Translations under genes and position numbers: made by a program | Source: Maribacter sp. | GTDB taxonomy: Bacteria > Bacteroidota > Bacteroidia > Flavobacteriales > Flavobacteriaceae | Assembly: GCA_020629285.1 (NCBI GenBank) | Contig: JAHDDP010000016.1 | Coordinates: forward strand, 20,052-84,051 | Direction of reading: 5' to 3' | DNA: 64,000 nucleotides | Notes under the pieces: model-generated | Seen by the model: only the letters and a program-made list of their open reading frames with translations | Databases searched by the model: none | Told to the model about the DNA's origin: nothing | Shown here: positions 9,143 to 17,964 of the stretch, piece after piece | How positions within the stretch are numbered: position 1 is the first letter of the stretch | How the letters are laid out: each line of letters starts with the position of its first letter

Positions 9143-9859
9143 ATGAAGTTGGATATTTTAGTATTTGGAGCGCATCCTGACGATGCAGAATTAGGGGCAG
9201 GTGGTACTATAGCCAAAGAAATAGCTCTAGGTAAAAAAGTAGGTATCGTTGATTTAACGCGTGGTGAGTTAGGTACAAGAGGTTCTGCCGAAATACGTGA
9301 TCAAGAAGCTGCCGCGGCCGCGAAAATTTTGGGTGTTGCCGTTCGAGAGAATTTAAGGTTCAGAGATGGTTTTTTTATAAATGATGAGTCTCATCAATTA
9401 GAAATTATTAAAATAATCAGAAAATACCGCCCAGAAAAGGTTTTGTGCAATGCTGTTGACGACAGACATATAGATCATGGTAAGGGAAGTAAATTGGTCA
9501 GTGATGCATGTTTTTTAAGTGGTTTAAGACGTATTGAAACCCAAATAGGAGAGGAGCACCAACAAGAATGGAGACCAAAATTGGTATATCATTATATTCA
9601 ATGGAAAAATAGTACTCCTGATTTTGTGGTAGATATCAGTAATTATATAGACGCTAAGACTGATGCTATTTTAGCATATCGTTCTCAATTTCATGATCCT
9701 AATAGTAATGAACCGGAAACGCCTATAAGTAGTAAAACCTTTATAGAGAGTGTACACTATAGGGCTAAGGATTTAGGTAGACTTGTTGGAGTAGATTATG
9801 CAGAGGGTTTTACGGTAGAGCGTATGGTTGCCGTAAATTCTTTGGATGATTTGATTTAA
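9143..9859 (+). CDS. bshB1: Bacillithiol biosynthesis deacetylase BshB1
   Basis: A 238-residue LmbE/PIG-L family zinc deacetylase. The zinc site is visible: AHPDDAELG (His11, Asp13, Asp14) and the later His in DDRHIDHGKG. LTRGELGTRG and FRDGFF are typical of BshB1, which removes the acetyl group from GlcNAc-malate to give GlcN-malate, the precursor that receives cysteine to form bacillithiol, the low-molecular-weight thiol of this group. It follows the trans-sulfuration gene by 26 bases and is very likely in the same transcript. Its stop codon TAA shares four bases (TTAA, 9856-9859) with the stop of the convergent histidine kinase. The other bsh genes are not in the window. Confidence 0.93.
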   Translation: MKLDILVFGAHPDDAELGAGGTIAKEIALGKKVGIVDLTRGELGTRGSAEIRDQEAAAAAKILGVAVRENLRFRDGFFINDESHQLEIIKIIRKYRPEKVLCNAVDDRHIDHGKGSKLVSDACFLSGLRRIETQIGEEHQQEWRPKLVYHYIQWKNSTPDFVVDISNYIDAKTDAILAYRSQFHDPNSNEPETPISSKTFIESVHYRAKDLGRLVGVDYAEGFTVERMVAVNSLDDLI

Positions 9860-11946
9860 GCGGATTCCTTGTATCTTTTTTGTATTCTTGGTATGGTAAA
9901 GTAAAAACTAGAGCCTTTGCCTATAGCGCTATGAACCCATATTTTACCATTGTTTTTCTCCACCATTTCTTTGCAAAGTGACAGACCCAAACCGGTACCT
10001 TTTTCGTTATTTGTACCGTAGGTGGTGTGGTTAGAGTCTTTTTCAAATAGTTTGCCAATAATATCTTCTGACATGCCCATACCATTATCTTTTACGTATA
10101 CCTCACACGTTTTGATTTTTTGTATGGCGCCGATAATAATTGTTCCATTATTTGGTGTAAACTTTAGAGCATTGCTCAAAAGATTTCTAATAATAATATC
10201 TATTTGGTTGGGATCGGACCAAATTTGACAATTAGGTTCGATTCTGTTGACCAATGAAATTGATTTTGATTCGGCAATTTCAGATAATAAGGCTATATTT
10301 TCTTCTACTATACAATCTAAATTTGTGACCGCATGTTTCGTTATTGAGCCATTTAACTGTGTTTGTCCCCATGATAACAGATTATTAAGGGTAAATGATA
10401 TCGTATCGATGTCAACTTTTAATTTAGGTACGAAATTCAAGAATTCATCTTGCGTCATCTCTCCTTCTTTAAATAATTTTAAAAGACCTTGAAATGCCCC
10501 GATCGGACCTCTTAAGTCATGACCGATTATTGAGAATAGTTTATTCTTGGTTTGGTTTAATTCATTTAAATAAGCCTGTTTTTCTTCTAGTGCCGTTTTT
10601 TTGCTTCTTAGCTCTAAATTTAATTTTTTCTGTTCTTGCTCATTTCTATACACTATGAACGTTATAATTATAAATATCAATAGTAAAATTACAAATACAT
10701 AAATATATATTTTTTGCTGTGCTAGGGCTTTTTCATTTTCAATAATCAATTTCTGCTTTTGTTGGTCGTATGCAACTCTAGTTTTAAGCATGTTCAATGC
10801 TTTTTCGTTACTAATAGCTGAAAGAGATTCGTATGTGGTTTGATAGATTTCATGATACCATAAAGATTTTTCAAAATCATTTTTATTTTTGAAAATCTTC
10901 GACAAATTATGCGCACTATTTTTTATACCAAATCTTAGACCTATTTTTTTAGAAAGGTTGAACGCTTCAAAAGCATAAATTTCTGCTAAGCTATCTTTCT
11001 CGATATTTAGATAAGCCTCTGTCATTCCGTTCAGAAGGTCAATTTTACCGCGATCATCTTCAATTTCTTGGTGCAATAATTCACTTTGTTTATACCAATA
11101 CAGTGCCCAATTGTTTTTGTTTTTTTTAAGGTAGATTTTTCCTTTAATTTCATAACAGTAAGCTAGCCATTCTAATATTTTCTCTTTTTCAAAAGTTGCT
11201 ATACTTATATTAACGTTATACATGGCATAATCCAGCTTATTCATATCGGCATAGGTAGATGCTATGTTACTAAGGGTTTCCGCTAAAAAAATTGGGTTGC
11301 CTATTTCTTCATGAATATTTTTAGATCGCTGTAAAAATACCATTGCTTGTTCATAATCTTTTTGTTCTAGATATAGATGTGCTATGTTATCGTTTACTAT
11401 AGAGATTATGTTTTTATAATCATGTTTTTCTGCAATCTCAATGGTAGCCAAATACCATTTCAATGCTTTAGAATATTCACCTTTGTAACCATATTCTTTG
11501 GCTAGATCGCTTAATGATTTTGCTTTTAAAAATGACTTTTCATGCTTGTCTGCAAGTTTGTAGGCTTTTGTATAATTAGTTATGGCCAAATCTATCATTC
11601 CTTTATCTGAGTAATAACCAGCTAAGGCATGGTAAGAATCTATTTCTCCATTAATAAACGAAGCTTTTTTGCTCAGTTCTAGACTCTCTTGACTAAGAAT
11701 CATTAAACTATCTAAGTTGTGAAAACGATATTGATCAGCTAAATAGAGCAAGTTATTAATGTACAGCGTGTCTTTAGAATCAAAATTGGTAGATTTTTTT
11801 ATGCTTTTAATTTTGCTTAAAAGTGTTGTACGACTAGAATCTTGAGTTTGTGCGATATTAGATTTCGGATTAAACAATAAGCATATAAACGCACAACCTA
11901 ATATTAGGTTGTTGCGTAAAGATTGTTTGAAAATTTTAAATTTCAT
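9856..11946 (-). CDS. TPR sensor histidine kinase
   Basis: A 696-residue hybrid of tetratricopeptide repeats and a kinase. The signal peptide (about 1-32) is followed by some six to eight TPR units (about 75-375), a coiled linker, one membrane helix (IYIYVFVILLLIFIIITFIVY, described here as about residues 411-431), a coiled coil, and a kinase core with H-box SIIGHDLRGP (phospho-His near 473), N-box NLLSNALKFTPNNG, G1 box DNGMGMSE and G2 box GTGLGLSLCKEMV. The TPRs lie outside the membrane and presumably sense a protein or peptide. No receiver domain or response regulator gene is adjacent. It resembles the kinase at 12176-14224 closely enough to be a tandem paralogue. Confidence 0.9.
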   Translation of the reverse strand: MKFKIFKQSLRNNLILGCAFICLLFNPKSNIAQTQDSSRTTLLSKIKSIKKSTNFDSKDTLYINNLLYLADQYRFHNLDSLMILSQESLELSKKASFINGEIDSYHALAGYYSDKGMIDLAITNYTKAYKLADKHEKSFLKAKSLSDLAKEYGYKGEYSKALKWYLATIEIAEKHDYKNIISIVNDNIAHLYLEQKDYEQAMVFLQRSKNIHEEIGNPIFLAETLSNIASTYADMNKLDYAMYNVNISIATFEKEKILEWLAYCYEIKGKIYLKKNKNNWALYWYKQSELLHQEIEDDRGKIDLLNGMTEAYLNIEKDSLAEIYAFEAFNLSKKIGLRFGIKNSAHNLSKIFKNKNDFEKSLWYHEIYQTTYESLSAISNEKALNMLKTRVAYDQQKQKLIIENEKALAQQKIYIYVFVILLLIFIIITFIVYRNEQEQKKLNLELRSKKTALEEKQAYLNELNQTKNKLFSIIGHDLRGPIGAFQGLLKLFKEGEMTQDEFLNFVPKLKVDIDTISFTLNNLLSWGQTQLNGSITKHAVTNLDCIVEENIALLSEIAESKSISLVNRIEPNCQIWSDPNQIDIIIRNLLSNALKFTPNNGTIIIGAIQKIKTCEVYVKDNGMGMSEDIIGKLFEKDSNHTTYGTNNEKGTGLGLSLCKEMVEKNNGKIWVHSAIGKGSSFYFTIPRIQKRYKESA

Positions 11947-12175
11947 GTAGACTGCTTATTGTGCGAGTCTAAAAGTATAGCAGAAAGATAGTTTGATGTA
12001 ATAAATGTTGTGAAATGCTATTTCTTGTGTGTTTTATCGTTTCTAACGTGTAGTTTGTCGATGTTTTTACTTTTTACAAGTAAAATATTAACGTAAAGGG
12101 TGTAATAATAATGGATGATTTAAATGGTGATAATAAGTGATTTAGAATTATATAAATACGAATTAACTTACTTTT

Positions 12176-14224
12176 TTATTTGTTGTCAATTGGCAGTTCA
12201 ATTATGAATTGACTTCCTTTGTTCGGTTTGCTTTCTACTTTGATTTTACCTCCATTTTTAATGACCATGGCTCTTACCAATCTTAAACCTAAACCGGTTC
12301 CTTTTTCTGAGTTAGTACCATAATTACTAAAATTTTCTGTGTTACTAAAAATTTTGGCGATATCGGTTTCTGACATACCCACACCGGTATCTGAAACTTT
12401 AATTACCAGATTTTCATCCTTTTTTTCTGTCGAAATAGAAACTACACCCTGATTTGGGGTAAATTTTATAGCATTGTTGATTAGGTTTCTAAATATAATA
12501 TTGAATTGTTGTAAGTCTGCAGAAACCTGTACATTATCAGAAACTTGATTGTTTATAACAATAGATTTTTTATTGATTTCATTTCTGTACAACTGTAAAA
12601 TAGTTTCTAATTCATCTTTTACGGCAATGCTGGTAACGGTAATTGAAGATCCTTGCATTTGCGTTTTACCCCAATGTAAAAGATTGTCCATGGTAAATTG
12701 TACTTGTTCTAAATCTTCTTTTAATTGCGGTGCAAACTTTTCAAAATACTTTTTACCTTCATCATCTTCTAAGTATAGCGTTAAAATTTCGTTTAATGAG
12801 ATTATAGGTCCTCTTAAATCATGACCAACTATGGAGAACAAGCGATCTTGATTTGCATTTATCTGAGTAAGTTTGTGTTGATTCTTATTTAATATTTCAG
12901 CTTGGTTCGCTAGTTTTTTATTTAAAACCTTTTCGCGGTTATTGGCTCTTAATATTATAAATACTATGATCAGTAAAACAAAGAGCCCAAGTAGGGACCA
13001 TTTTACATATTTTCTTTGTTCGCTTAGTTCTAATTCGTTTTTGGCATTTAAATTTTCTGCTTCTTTTTGAAATTTTAATTTTGCACTAAGCATCATTAAA
13101 TTTTGCCTATTTTTTTTCTTATTATTATCGTTGGAAATTTTTTCGGTTAGTTCTAGATATTTTAAAGATTCTGTAATATTATTATGTTTTCTAAATATTT
13201 CATACAAGGTTCTGTATGCTTTTTCAAGACCTTTGTCGTGATTTGAATCTAAACATAGTGCTACGCTCTCTTTGGCGTAAAACTCGGCGTTTTTTAAATT
13301 ATTGAGTTTCAAATAGCATCTTGATAATCCATAAGTAACATCGGCTTTCGTTTTGATATCATTAAAACTCTTATGCATATCAAATGACTTTTGATAGTTT
13401 ATCAATGCATTTTCGTAATCTTTAATTTTAAGGTAATATGATCCTAAAGTAGAATAGGTAAATGCATGCCAAGTGGTTTGTTTGTTCTTTTCAAAAAGAG
13501 ATAAAGTTTTATCTAATTCAATTTTGGCTTCATCTAAATTGCCTAGCTCTAAATTCAAAAATGCCATATTGCTTAACATCATAGCCTCTTTGGTAGGGTC
13601 ATTTAATTCTTTACTAAGTTTAAAGGCAATAGCATAATATTCTAATGCTTCTTCATGATCTTCCAACCTACTAAAAATAGTACCTAAATTCATGTTCATT
13701 CTGAACAAGTAAAATTTGTCGTTATTTTTTTCTGCAATTTTAAGTGTATGTACAAAATGGGTGTAAGTTGATGGGTAGTCGTTTTTAAAATAATATCCTT
13801 GTCCAAGAATATTATGAACTTTCATTTGTGTTTTTGGATATTTATTTAATTCAGGGTCTTTTGAAGCTTCTAAAGATAATTGAATTGATTTGTCAGTATC
13901 CCCAGTATATAAATATACTGTTGCAAGATTGACCAGTGCCTCAAGTTCTCCTTGTTTATAATTGTTCTTCTGGCTAAGTTCAAGAGCTTTCTCTGTATTG
14001 ATCAACATTGAATCTTGCTGAAGTAGTCTTTGGTAATAAGAAAGTTGATTTAAATGATCTATATATTCAAAGTCATTCTCAGAAAAATCAGGCCGATCGA
14101 CTAATTCTGAAATTTTACGATGAAATAATTCTACACTATCTGATTGTGCTGTTGCAGATAAAAAAATGAAAAAAACTAATGCTAGGAGTAAAAAATTATG
14201 TTTATAATTTGATATAGAATGCAT
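12176..14224 (-). CDS. TPR sensor histidine kinase (paralogue)
   Basis: A 682-residue protein built like its neighbour: a hydrophobic signal segment (LLLALVFFIFLSATAQS), TPR units over about residues 35-370, a membrane helix near 405-425 (WSLLGLFVLLIIVFIIL), a coiled coil, and a kinase core with SIVGHDLRGP (phospho-His near 465), NLINNAIKFTPNQG, DTGVGMSE and EKGTGLGLRLVRAM. The two kinases share order, spacing and most box residues but differ in the TPR part, as expected for duplicated sensors that read different ligands. The 229-base gap between them shows only a weak 8-bp hairpin (12065-12085), so they may have separate promoters. No cognate response regulator is in reach. Confidence 0.9.
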   Translation of the reverse strand: MHSISNYKHNFLLLALVFFIFLSATAQSDSVELFHRKISELVDRPDFSENDFEYIDHLNQLSYYQRLLQQDSMLINTEKALELSQKNNYKQGELEALVNLATVYLYTGDTDKSIQLSLEASKDPELNKYPKTQMKVHNILGQGYYFKNDYPSTYTHFVHTLKIAEKNNDKFYLFRMNMNLGTIFSRLEDHEEALEYYAIAFKLSKELNDPTKEAMMLSNMAFLNLELGNLDEAKIELDKTLSLFEKNKQTTWHAFTYSTLGSYYLKIKDYENALINYQKSFDMHKSFNDIKTKADVTYGLSRCYLKLNNLKNAEFYAKESVALCLDSNHDKGLEKAYRTLYEIFRKHNNITESLKYLELTEKISNDNNKKKNRQNLMMLSAKLKFQKEAENLNAKNELELSEQRKYVKWSLLGLFVLLIIVFIILRANNREKVLNKKLANQAEILNKNQHKLTQINANQDRLFSIVGHDLRGPIISLNEILTLYLEDDEGKKYFEKFAPQLKEDLEQVQFTMDNLLHWGKTQMQGSSITVTSIAVKDELETILQLYRNEINKKSIVINNQVSDNVQVSADLQQFNIIFRNLINNAIKFTPNQGVVSISTEKKDENLVIKVSDTGVGMSETDIAKIFSNTENFSNYGTNSEKGTGLGLRLVRAMVIKNGGKIKVESKPNKGSQFIIELPIDNK

Positions 14225-14334
14225 TAGGCAAATAGTATTGACCCAGTAGGTTATTTATTTAAAACTTAAAGTTAAATATAAAATTACAAAGGGTTTCTTT
14301 AATTTAATTTTTTTTTCAAATTTCAATTTATTAC

Positions 14335-14365
14335 TTGCTAGAACTGTATAAAAAAATTATCTTTG
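14335..14365 (+). promoter_or_regulatory. Promoter of tRNA-His
   Basis: TTG at 14335-14337 and TATCTTTG at 14358-14365 are 20 bases apart, an excellent fit to the Bacteroidota -33/-7 promoter. The predicted start lies a few bases before the tRNA at 14381. Confidence 0.8.
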
Positions 14366-14380
14366 CACTCGCTTACAAAT

Positions 14381-14455
14381 GGTGGTTGTAGCTCAGCTGG
14401 TTAGAGCATCGGTTTGTGGTACCGAGGGTCGCCGGTTCGAACCCGGTCTTCCACC
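14381..14455 (+). tRNA. tRNA-His (anticodon GTG)
   Basis: The cloverleaf can be drawn by hand. The D stem is GCTC/GAGC, the anticodon stem is TCGGT/ACCGA (14409-14413 and 14421-14425) around loop TTGTGGT with anticodon GTG at 14416-14418, and the T loop is TTCGAAC (14436-14442). G at 14381 is the extra G(-1) specific to tRNA-His and faces C73 (14455). CCA is not encoded. The acceptor stem GTGGTTG/CTTCCAC has two adjacent T-T mismatches (positions 5-68 and 6-67). A strong terminator follows at 14467. Confidence 0.95.
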
Positions 14456-14466
14456 CTAAAGCAGAT

Positions 14467-14499
14467 AAAAAGTCTTGGATTTATTTCCAAGACTTTTTT
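14467..14499 (+). terminator. Terminator of tRNA-His
   Basis: Arms AAAAAGTCTTGGA and TCCAAGACTTTTT form a 13-bp hairpin with a 6-base loop that ends in a T run, 11 bases after the tRNA. Confidence 0.88.
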
Positions 14500-14537
14500 A
14501 GTTTAAAGCATTGGTTTTCAGTTTATAACGCACAAAA

Positions 14538-14566
14538 AAAAGTCTGATAGAAACTATCAGACTTTT
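14538..14566 (-). terminator. Terminator of the M28 peptidase gene
   Basis: Arms AAAAGTCTGATAG and CTATCAGACTTTT with a 3-base loop give a 13-bp hairpin. On the minus strand it is followed by eight T, so it ends the transcript of the gene at 14588; on the plus strand its T run is short and it may back up the tRNA terminator. Confidence 0.85.
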
Positions 14567-14587
14567 AATTTTAATAAGAATCTAAAG

Positions 14588-16138
14588 CTAGTCTACTTTC
14601 AGCTTTTTATCTCTATTTGCAATTTCCCAAGCAGTGTAAAAAACCAATCTACTTCTATTTTCTAGTAAATCATAGTTTATTTTATCTGGTGTGTCACTAG
14701 GCTTGTGGTAATCTGCATGTGTGCCATTGAAATAAAATATAATTGGAATATTGTTTTTAGCAAAGTTATAGTGGTCACTTCTGTAATAAAAACGGTTAGG
14801 ATCATTCTCGTCGTTATAGGTATAATCAAGTTCTATATTCATGAACTTTTTATTCACCTCTTCAGATAGGTTATGCAACTCTAAACTTAACTTATCAGAG
14901 CCTATTAAATAGATATAGTTACGGTCTCCTTCACGTTCGGGGTCTATTCTACCGATCATATCAATATTTAAATTGGCAACGGTATTGGCAAGTGGAACAA
15001 TAGGGTCTACATCAGTGTAATATTGTGAGCCTAACAATCCTTTTTCTTCACCTGTAACATGTAAAAAAAGAATCGATCTTTTAGGTCCCGCTCCTGCATC
15101 TGCGGCTTTCTTGAATGCTTCTGCAATTTCCAATAGAGCAACGGTACCTGATCCATCGTCATCTGCACCATTATTGATTTCTCCGTCACCGGTAATACCA
15201 ATATGATCTAAATGAGAAGATAACACCAAATATTCATCTGGCTTTTCTGATCCCTTGATCATTGCTGCAACGTTTTCAGATCCTATTTTATCATTTGAAC
15301 TTTCAAAACTTAGTACTACTTTTTCAGATAAAACTTTGGTTTCACTATCTGTCTCTATACCAGGTAACAGTTTTTTAGCAAGCTCTTGATCTATAAAAAG
15401 ACTGTAAAACTCAGGTGCATCATCGTTTACAACCTCCATTCTGCCACTATTGTTTAGTTTCATAGATTCAAACCTGCGTTTAAATCTGCTAAAGTTACCA
15501 GTGTCATAATACAATACACCAATGGCGCCTTTATCTACGGCAATCTGTATTCTTTTTGTCAGTGATTCTGACATGTTACTCCATATGGAAGTTTCATTCG
15601 TGCCAGAAATTACAAAGTTTCCATCGGTCTTTTTTGGTTCGCCTGCTTTTAATAAAACTATTTTGCCGTTAACATCTATTTCGTTGTAACTGGAATAGGT
15701 TTCATCTTCAATGCCGTAACCAACATATACTATTTCATCTGCAGTGGTATTTGCAGCGGTAAAGGTCAAGACATGTTCGCCAATTGGAAAATCCGTTCCG
15801 TTGACGCTTAGTTTCCCTTTTGGAAGTTTACTGATTTCTAACGGTACTTCTTGAAAATAGTTTCCATCAGTTTTAGCAGCAGGAATCCCTAATTTTTCAT
15901 ATTCAGCTTTTATGTAATCAATTGCTTTTTTCTGACCTGGTTGTCCGGTTTCTCTACCTTCAAACTCATCTGACGCGTAAATGTACAGATGGTCTTTTAA
16001 TTCTGTTTCTGTAATAGATTCTGCAAACGTAATTTCTGATGCTGCCGTTGACGCTTCCGTAGCGACATCTTTTACGGTTTTTTGAGAAGAGTTACATGAA
16101 ATGGCCGTAGCGACCAATAGGAATAGTGTTTTTTTCAT
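14588..16138 (-). CDS. M28 family aminopeptidase with PA domain, lipoprotein
   Basis: About 516 residues. Signal peptide MKKTLFLLVATAISC with lipobox Cys15; a TTG eight codons earlier is not used because it precedes the signal peptide. A protease-associated (PA) insert lies at about 130-290. The M28 two-zinc site is complete: His in SSHLDHIG, bridging Asp in NGADDDGSG, the Glu-Glu pair in VTGEEKGLLG, Asp in NLNIDMIGR, and the last His in THADYHKPSDTPDKI. The enzyme removes N-terminal residues from peptides outside the inner membrane. With the SGNH hydrolase and S10 peptidase nearby it forms an exported-hydrolase neighbourhood, though each seems to have its own transcript. Confidence 0.92.
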   Translation of the reverse strand: MKKTLFLLVATAISCNSSQKTVKDVATEASTAASEITFAESITETELKDHLYIYASDEFEGRETGQPGQKKAIDYIKAEYEKLGIPAAKTDGNYFQEVPLEISKLPKGKLSVNGTDFPIGEHVLTFTAANTTADEIVYVGYGIEDETYSSYNEIDVNGKIVLLKAGEPKKTDGNFVISGTNETSIWSNMSESLTKRIQIAVDKGAIGVLYYDTGNFSRFKRRFESMKLNNSGRMEVVNDDAPEFYSLFIDQELAKKLLPGIETDSETKVLSEKVVLSFESSNDKIGSENVAAMIKGSEKPDEYLVLSSHLDHIGITGDGEINNGADDDGSGTVALLEIAEAFKKAADAGAGPKRSILFLHVTGEEKGLLGSQYYTDVDPIVPLANTVANLNIDMIGRIDPEREGDRNYIYLIGSDKLSLELHNLSEEVNKKFMNIELDYTYNDENDPNRFYYRSDHYNFAKNNIPIIFYFNGTHADYHKPSDTPDKINYDLLENRSRLVFYTAWEIANRDKKLKVD

Positions 16139-16224
16139 TTTATAGTAATCAAATTTTTTCAAAAATAATCAAATCTTAACTAGTATGAATAGCTATACTA
16201 TACATTCAAATGCTTTGTTATATC

Positions 16225-16914
16225 TTATTTTTTCAAAGCTTTGGCAATAGCAGCTTCCAATAAGGGCTCCATAACCTTATAGCCTTCAACTGTTGGGTGT
16301 ACTTCATCTTCAGCGTATTTTTTTGGAAGACCATTTCTTTCATCTACCATTGCAGAGAAATAATCTAAATAAATATGACCATTAGTTTCGGCATATTCTT
16401 TTATCATTTTGTTTAAAGCAATTATTTTTCCTGATGGTTCTAGACCTGGTTTCCACGGGTAATCATAAGCTGGTAGGGTAGAGGACAAAATAACTTTTAT
16501 GCCGTTAGCATGGGCAAGTTCTGCCATCCCCTTTAAATTATCCATAATCATCTCTAAGGTTGACGGACCTGTATTACCGGCTATATCATTGGTGCCCGCT
16601 AATATTGTCACGACTTTCGGATTCAGATCAATAACATCTTGTCTAAAACGGATAAGCATTTGAGGAGTTGTTTGCCCGCTAATACCTCTGTTAATATATG
16701 GTTTGTTTTCAAAAAATTCTGGTCTGTTATTTAACCACCCTATGGTAATGGAGTTACCCATAAATACAATACGATTTTCATTCTCCTGTAATTTTGGGAC
16801 AGTTGAATTGGCTTCTTTAAAATGGTTTAAATCTGCCCAATCTTGTGCATGAATTGTAGTTAACCCTAATAATGATAGCATACATGTTATAATTAATAGA
16901 TTTACTTTTTTCAT
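16225..16914 (-). CDS. Exported SGNH/GDSL hydrolase
   Basis: A 229-residue esterase-type hydrolase with a cleavable signal peptide (hydrophobic to ...TTIHAQ, about residue 24). SGNH blocks are visible: block I VFMGNSITIGW with the nucleophile Ser, block II GISGQTT, block III LAGTNDIAG with the Asn, and block V DEVHPTVEGY with the Asp-His pair. Family members remove acyl or acetyl groups from lipids, sugars or peptidoglycan; the short length and periplasmic location favour carbohydrate or lysophospholipid esters, but the substrate cannot be read from sequence. The gene starts 9 bases after the stop of the small membrane protein gene, so the two probably share a transcript. Confidence 0.9.
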   Translation of the reverse strand: MKKVNLLIITCMLSLLGLTTIHAQDWADLNHFKEANSTVPKLQENENRIVFMGNSITIGWLNNRPEFFENKPYINRGISGQTTPQMLIRFRQDVIDLNPKVVTILAGTNDIAGNTGPSTLEMIMDNLKGMAELAHANGIKVILSSTLPAYDYPWKPGLEPSGKIIALNKMIKEYAETNGHIYLDYFSAMVDERNGLPKKYAEDEVHPTVEGYKVMEPLLEAAIAKALKK

Positions 16915-16923
16915 TTTAGTTGT

Positions 16924-17382
16924 TTATGCTTTTTCAATTTTTGCTTGTTCATCACTTGTAAGCGGAACACTTTTTATGATATTACCTTTATTTGGTCGCT
17001 GTACCGCTAAGTAAGCTATTAAACAGATTGATATGACCAAGGGTAGTGCATTACCAGAATTATTATATGCAAAAAGACCAATGAATGCAGGTATTTCTAT
17101 AAGAGTATATTTAAGTTGTAAGGCAGACTTATATTTTCTTAATTTATCCTCTAAATCGCTTTCTATTTGAATGCTGGAAATCATTTTTTTAAAAATTAAT
17201 TGACTTCCAAAATAACCGACCATGGCAAAAAGTGGTACTACATAAAGCAACATGCCCTCAATTGTAGTGTTAGAGTTGAATGAATTGACTTTATAAATCA
17301 CCCAAATAGTGATAACGACTAATACGCCCAACAGTAATAAATGTACTATTGACAGGCTTTTAATAAAATTCTTTAAATCCAT
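16924..17382 (-). CDS. Small four-helix membrane protein of unknown function
   Basis: A 152-residue protein with four hydrophobic helices (about 14-31, 43-65, 95-110 and 115-130) linked by short basic loops, and a cytosolic tail ending in DEQAKIEKA. There is no signal peptide or catalytic motif, and I do not recognise the family. It precedes the SGNH hydrolase on the same strand with a 9-base spacer and diverges from the exported protein gene at 17496. Codon use looks like that of its neighbours. It could be a small accessory or scaffold protein; no function can be claimed. Confidence 0.7.
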   Translation of the reverse strand: MDLKNFIKSLSIVHLLLLGVLVVITIWVIYKVNSFNSNTTIEGMLLYVVPLFAMVGYFGSQLIFKKMISSIQIESDLEDKLRKYKSALQLKYTLIEIPAFIGLFAYNNSGNALPLVISICLIAYLAVQRPNKGNIIKSVPLTSDEQAKIEKA

Positions 17383-17460
17383 AAGCTATTTAATTTTCTA
17401 AGATAATATAAATAATAAGCATAAAGAATAGAAGTCTTTATTTGTACCACTATTATAACA

Positions 17461-17489
17461 TTGTTCATCTTGTAGAATTTTTATCTTTG
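17461..17489 (+). promoter_or_regulatory. Promoter of the gene at 17496
   Basis: TTG at 17461-17463 and TATCTTTG at 17482-17489 are 18 bases apart and fit the Bacteroidota consensus. The -7 box ends only 6 bases before the ATG, so the mRNA should have almost no leader. Confidence 0.7.
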
Positions 17490-17495
17490 CACGGT

Positions 17496-17951
17496 ATGAA
17501 AAAAATACTAGCTATTCTTCTTTTCTTGTTTTCCATTAATGGTACTTATTGTCAGATTAAGCAAGATAAGGTGCTGCACTTTTTAGGCGGGAATTTATAC
17601 GGATTAGTTGGTGCTGGTATTGCAAATGAAATTTCTGACGGGGATAGAACTTGGACCTTTGTTGGAGCCGTTGGCGGTAGCTTGCTTATAGGTTTGGCAA
17701 AGGAAGGTATCGATGAGAAACAATATGGCGGATGGAGCAACGAGGATCTTCTAGCTACCGTTCTAGGTGGTGTTACCGTTGGGGTCACTATTGATATTTT
17801 TAAGAAGAAAAAGCAGCGTAAAAGAGAGCAATTGTATAGAGATGCAATTAAGTCTGCCGATACAGGATTTCAAAAGACATTCCCAACAGAAACAACAGAG
17901 ATAAATTCATTGCTTGTATTGGGAATGTCTACTACTGTATTAGAAAAATAA
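17496..17951 (+). CDS. Exported YfiM/DUF2279-like protein
   Basis: About 151 residues. The signal peptide MKKILAILLFLFSINGTYC ends near residue 19, and the TTG start further upstream is rejected in its favour. The mature protein has the pattern DKVLHFLGGN, a glycine-rich helix, IGLAKEGIDEKQYGG, then DLLATVLGG, which matches small YfiM-like (DUF2279) envelope proteins whose conserved His and Asp residues sit in membrane-embedded helices. The function is unknown. The tail is basic, then polar. It is a single gene with its own promoter and converges with the S10 peptidase, 13 bases apart. The family call is by pattern only. Confidence 0.7.
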   Translation: MKKILAILLFLFSINGTYCQIKQDKVLHFLGGNLYGLVGAGIANEISDGDRTWTFVGAVGGSLLIGLAKEGIDEKQYGGWSNEDLLATVLGGVTVGVTIDIFKKKKQRKREQLYRDAIKSADTGFQKTFPTETTEINSLLVLGMSTTVLEK

Positions 17952-17964
17952 TTTTATAATACTT

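Noticed and set aside
12065..12085. 8-bp hairpin between the two histidine kinase genes as a terminator
   Set aside because: The stem is short and AT-only apart from two C-G pairs, and no T run follows on the minus strand.
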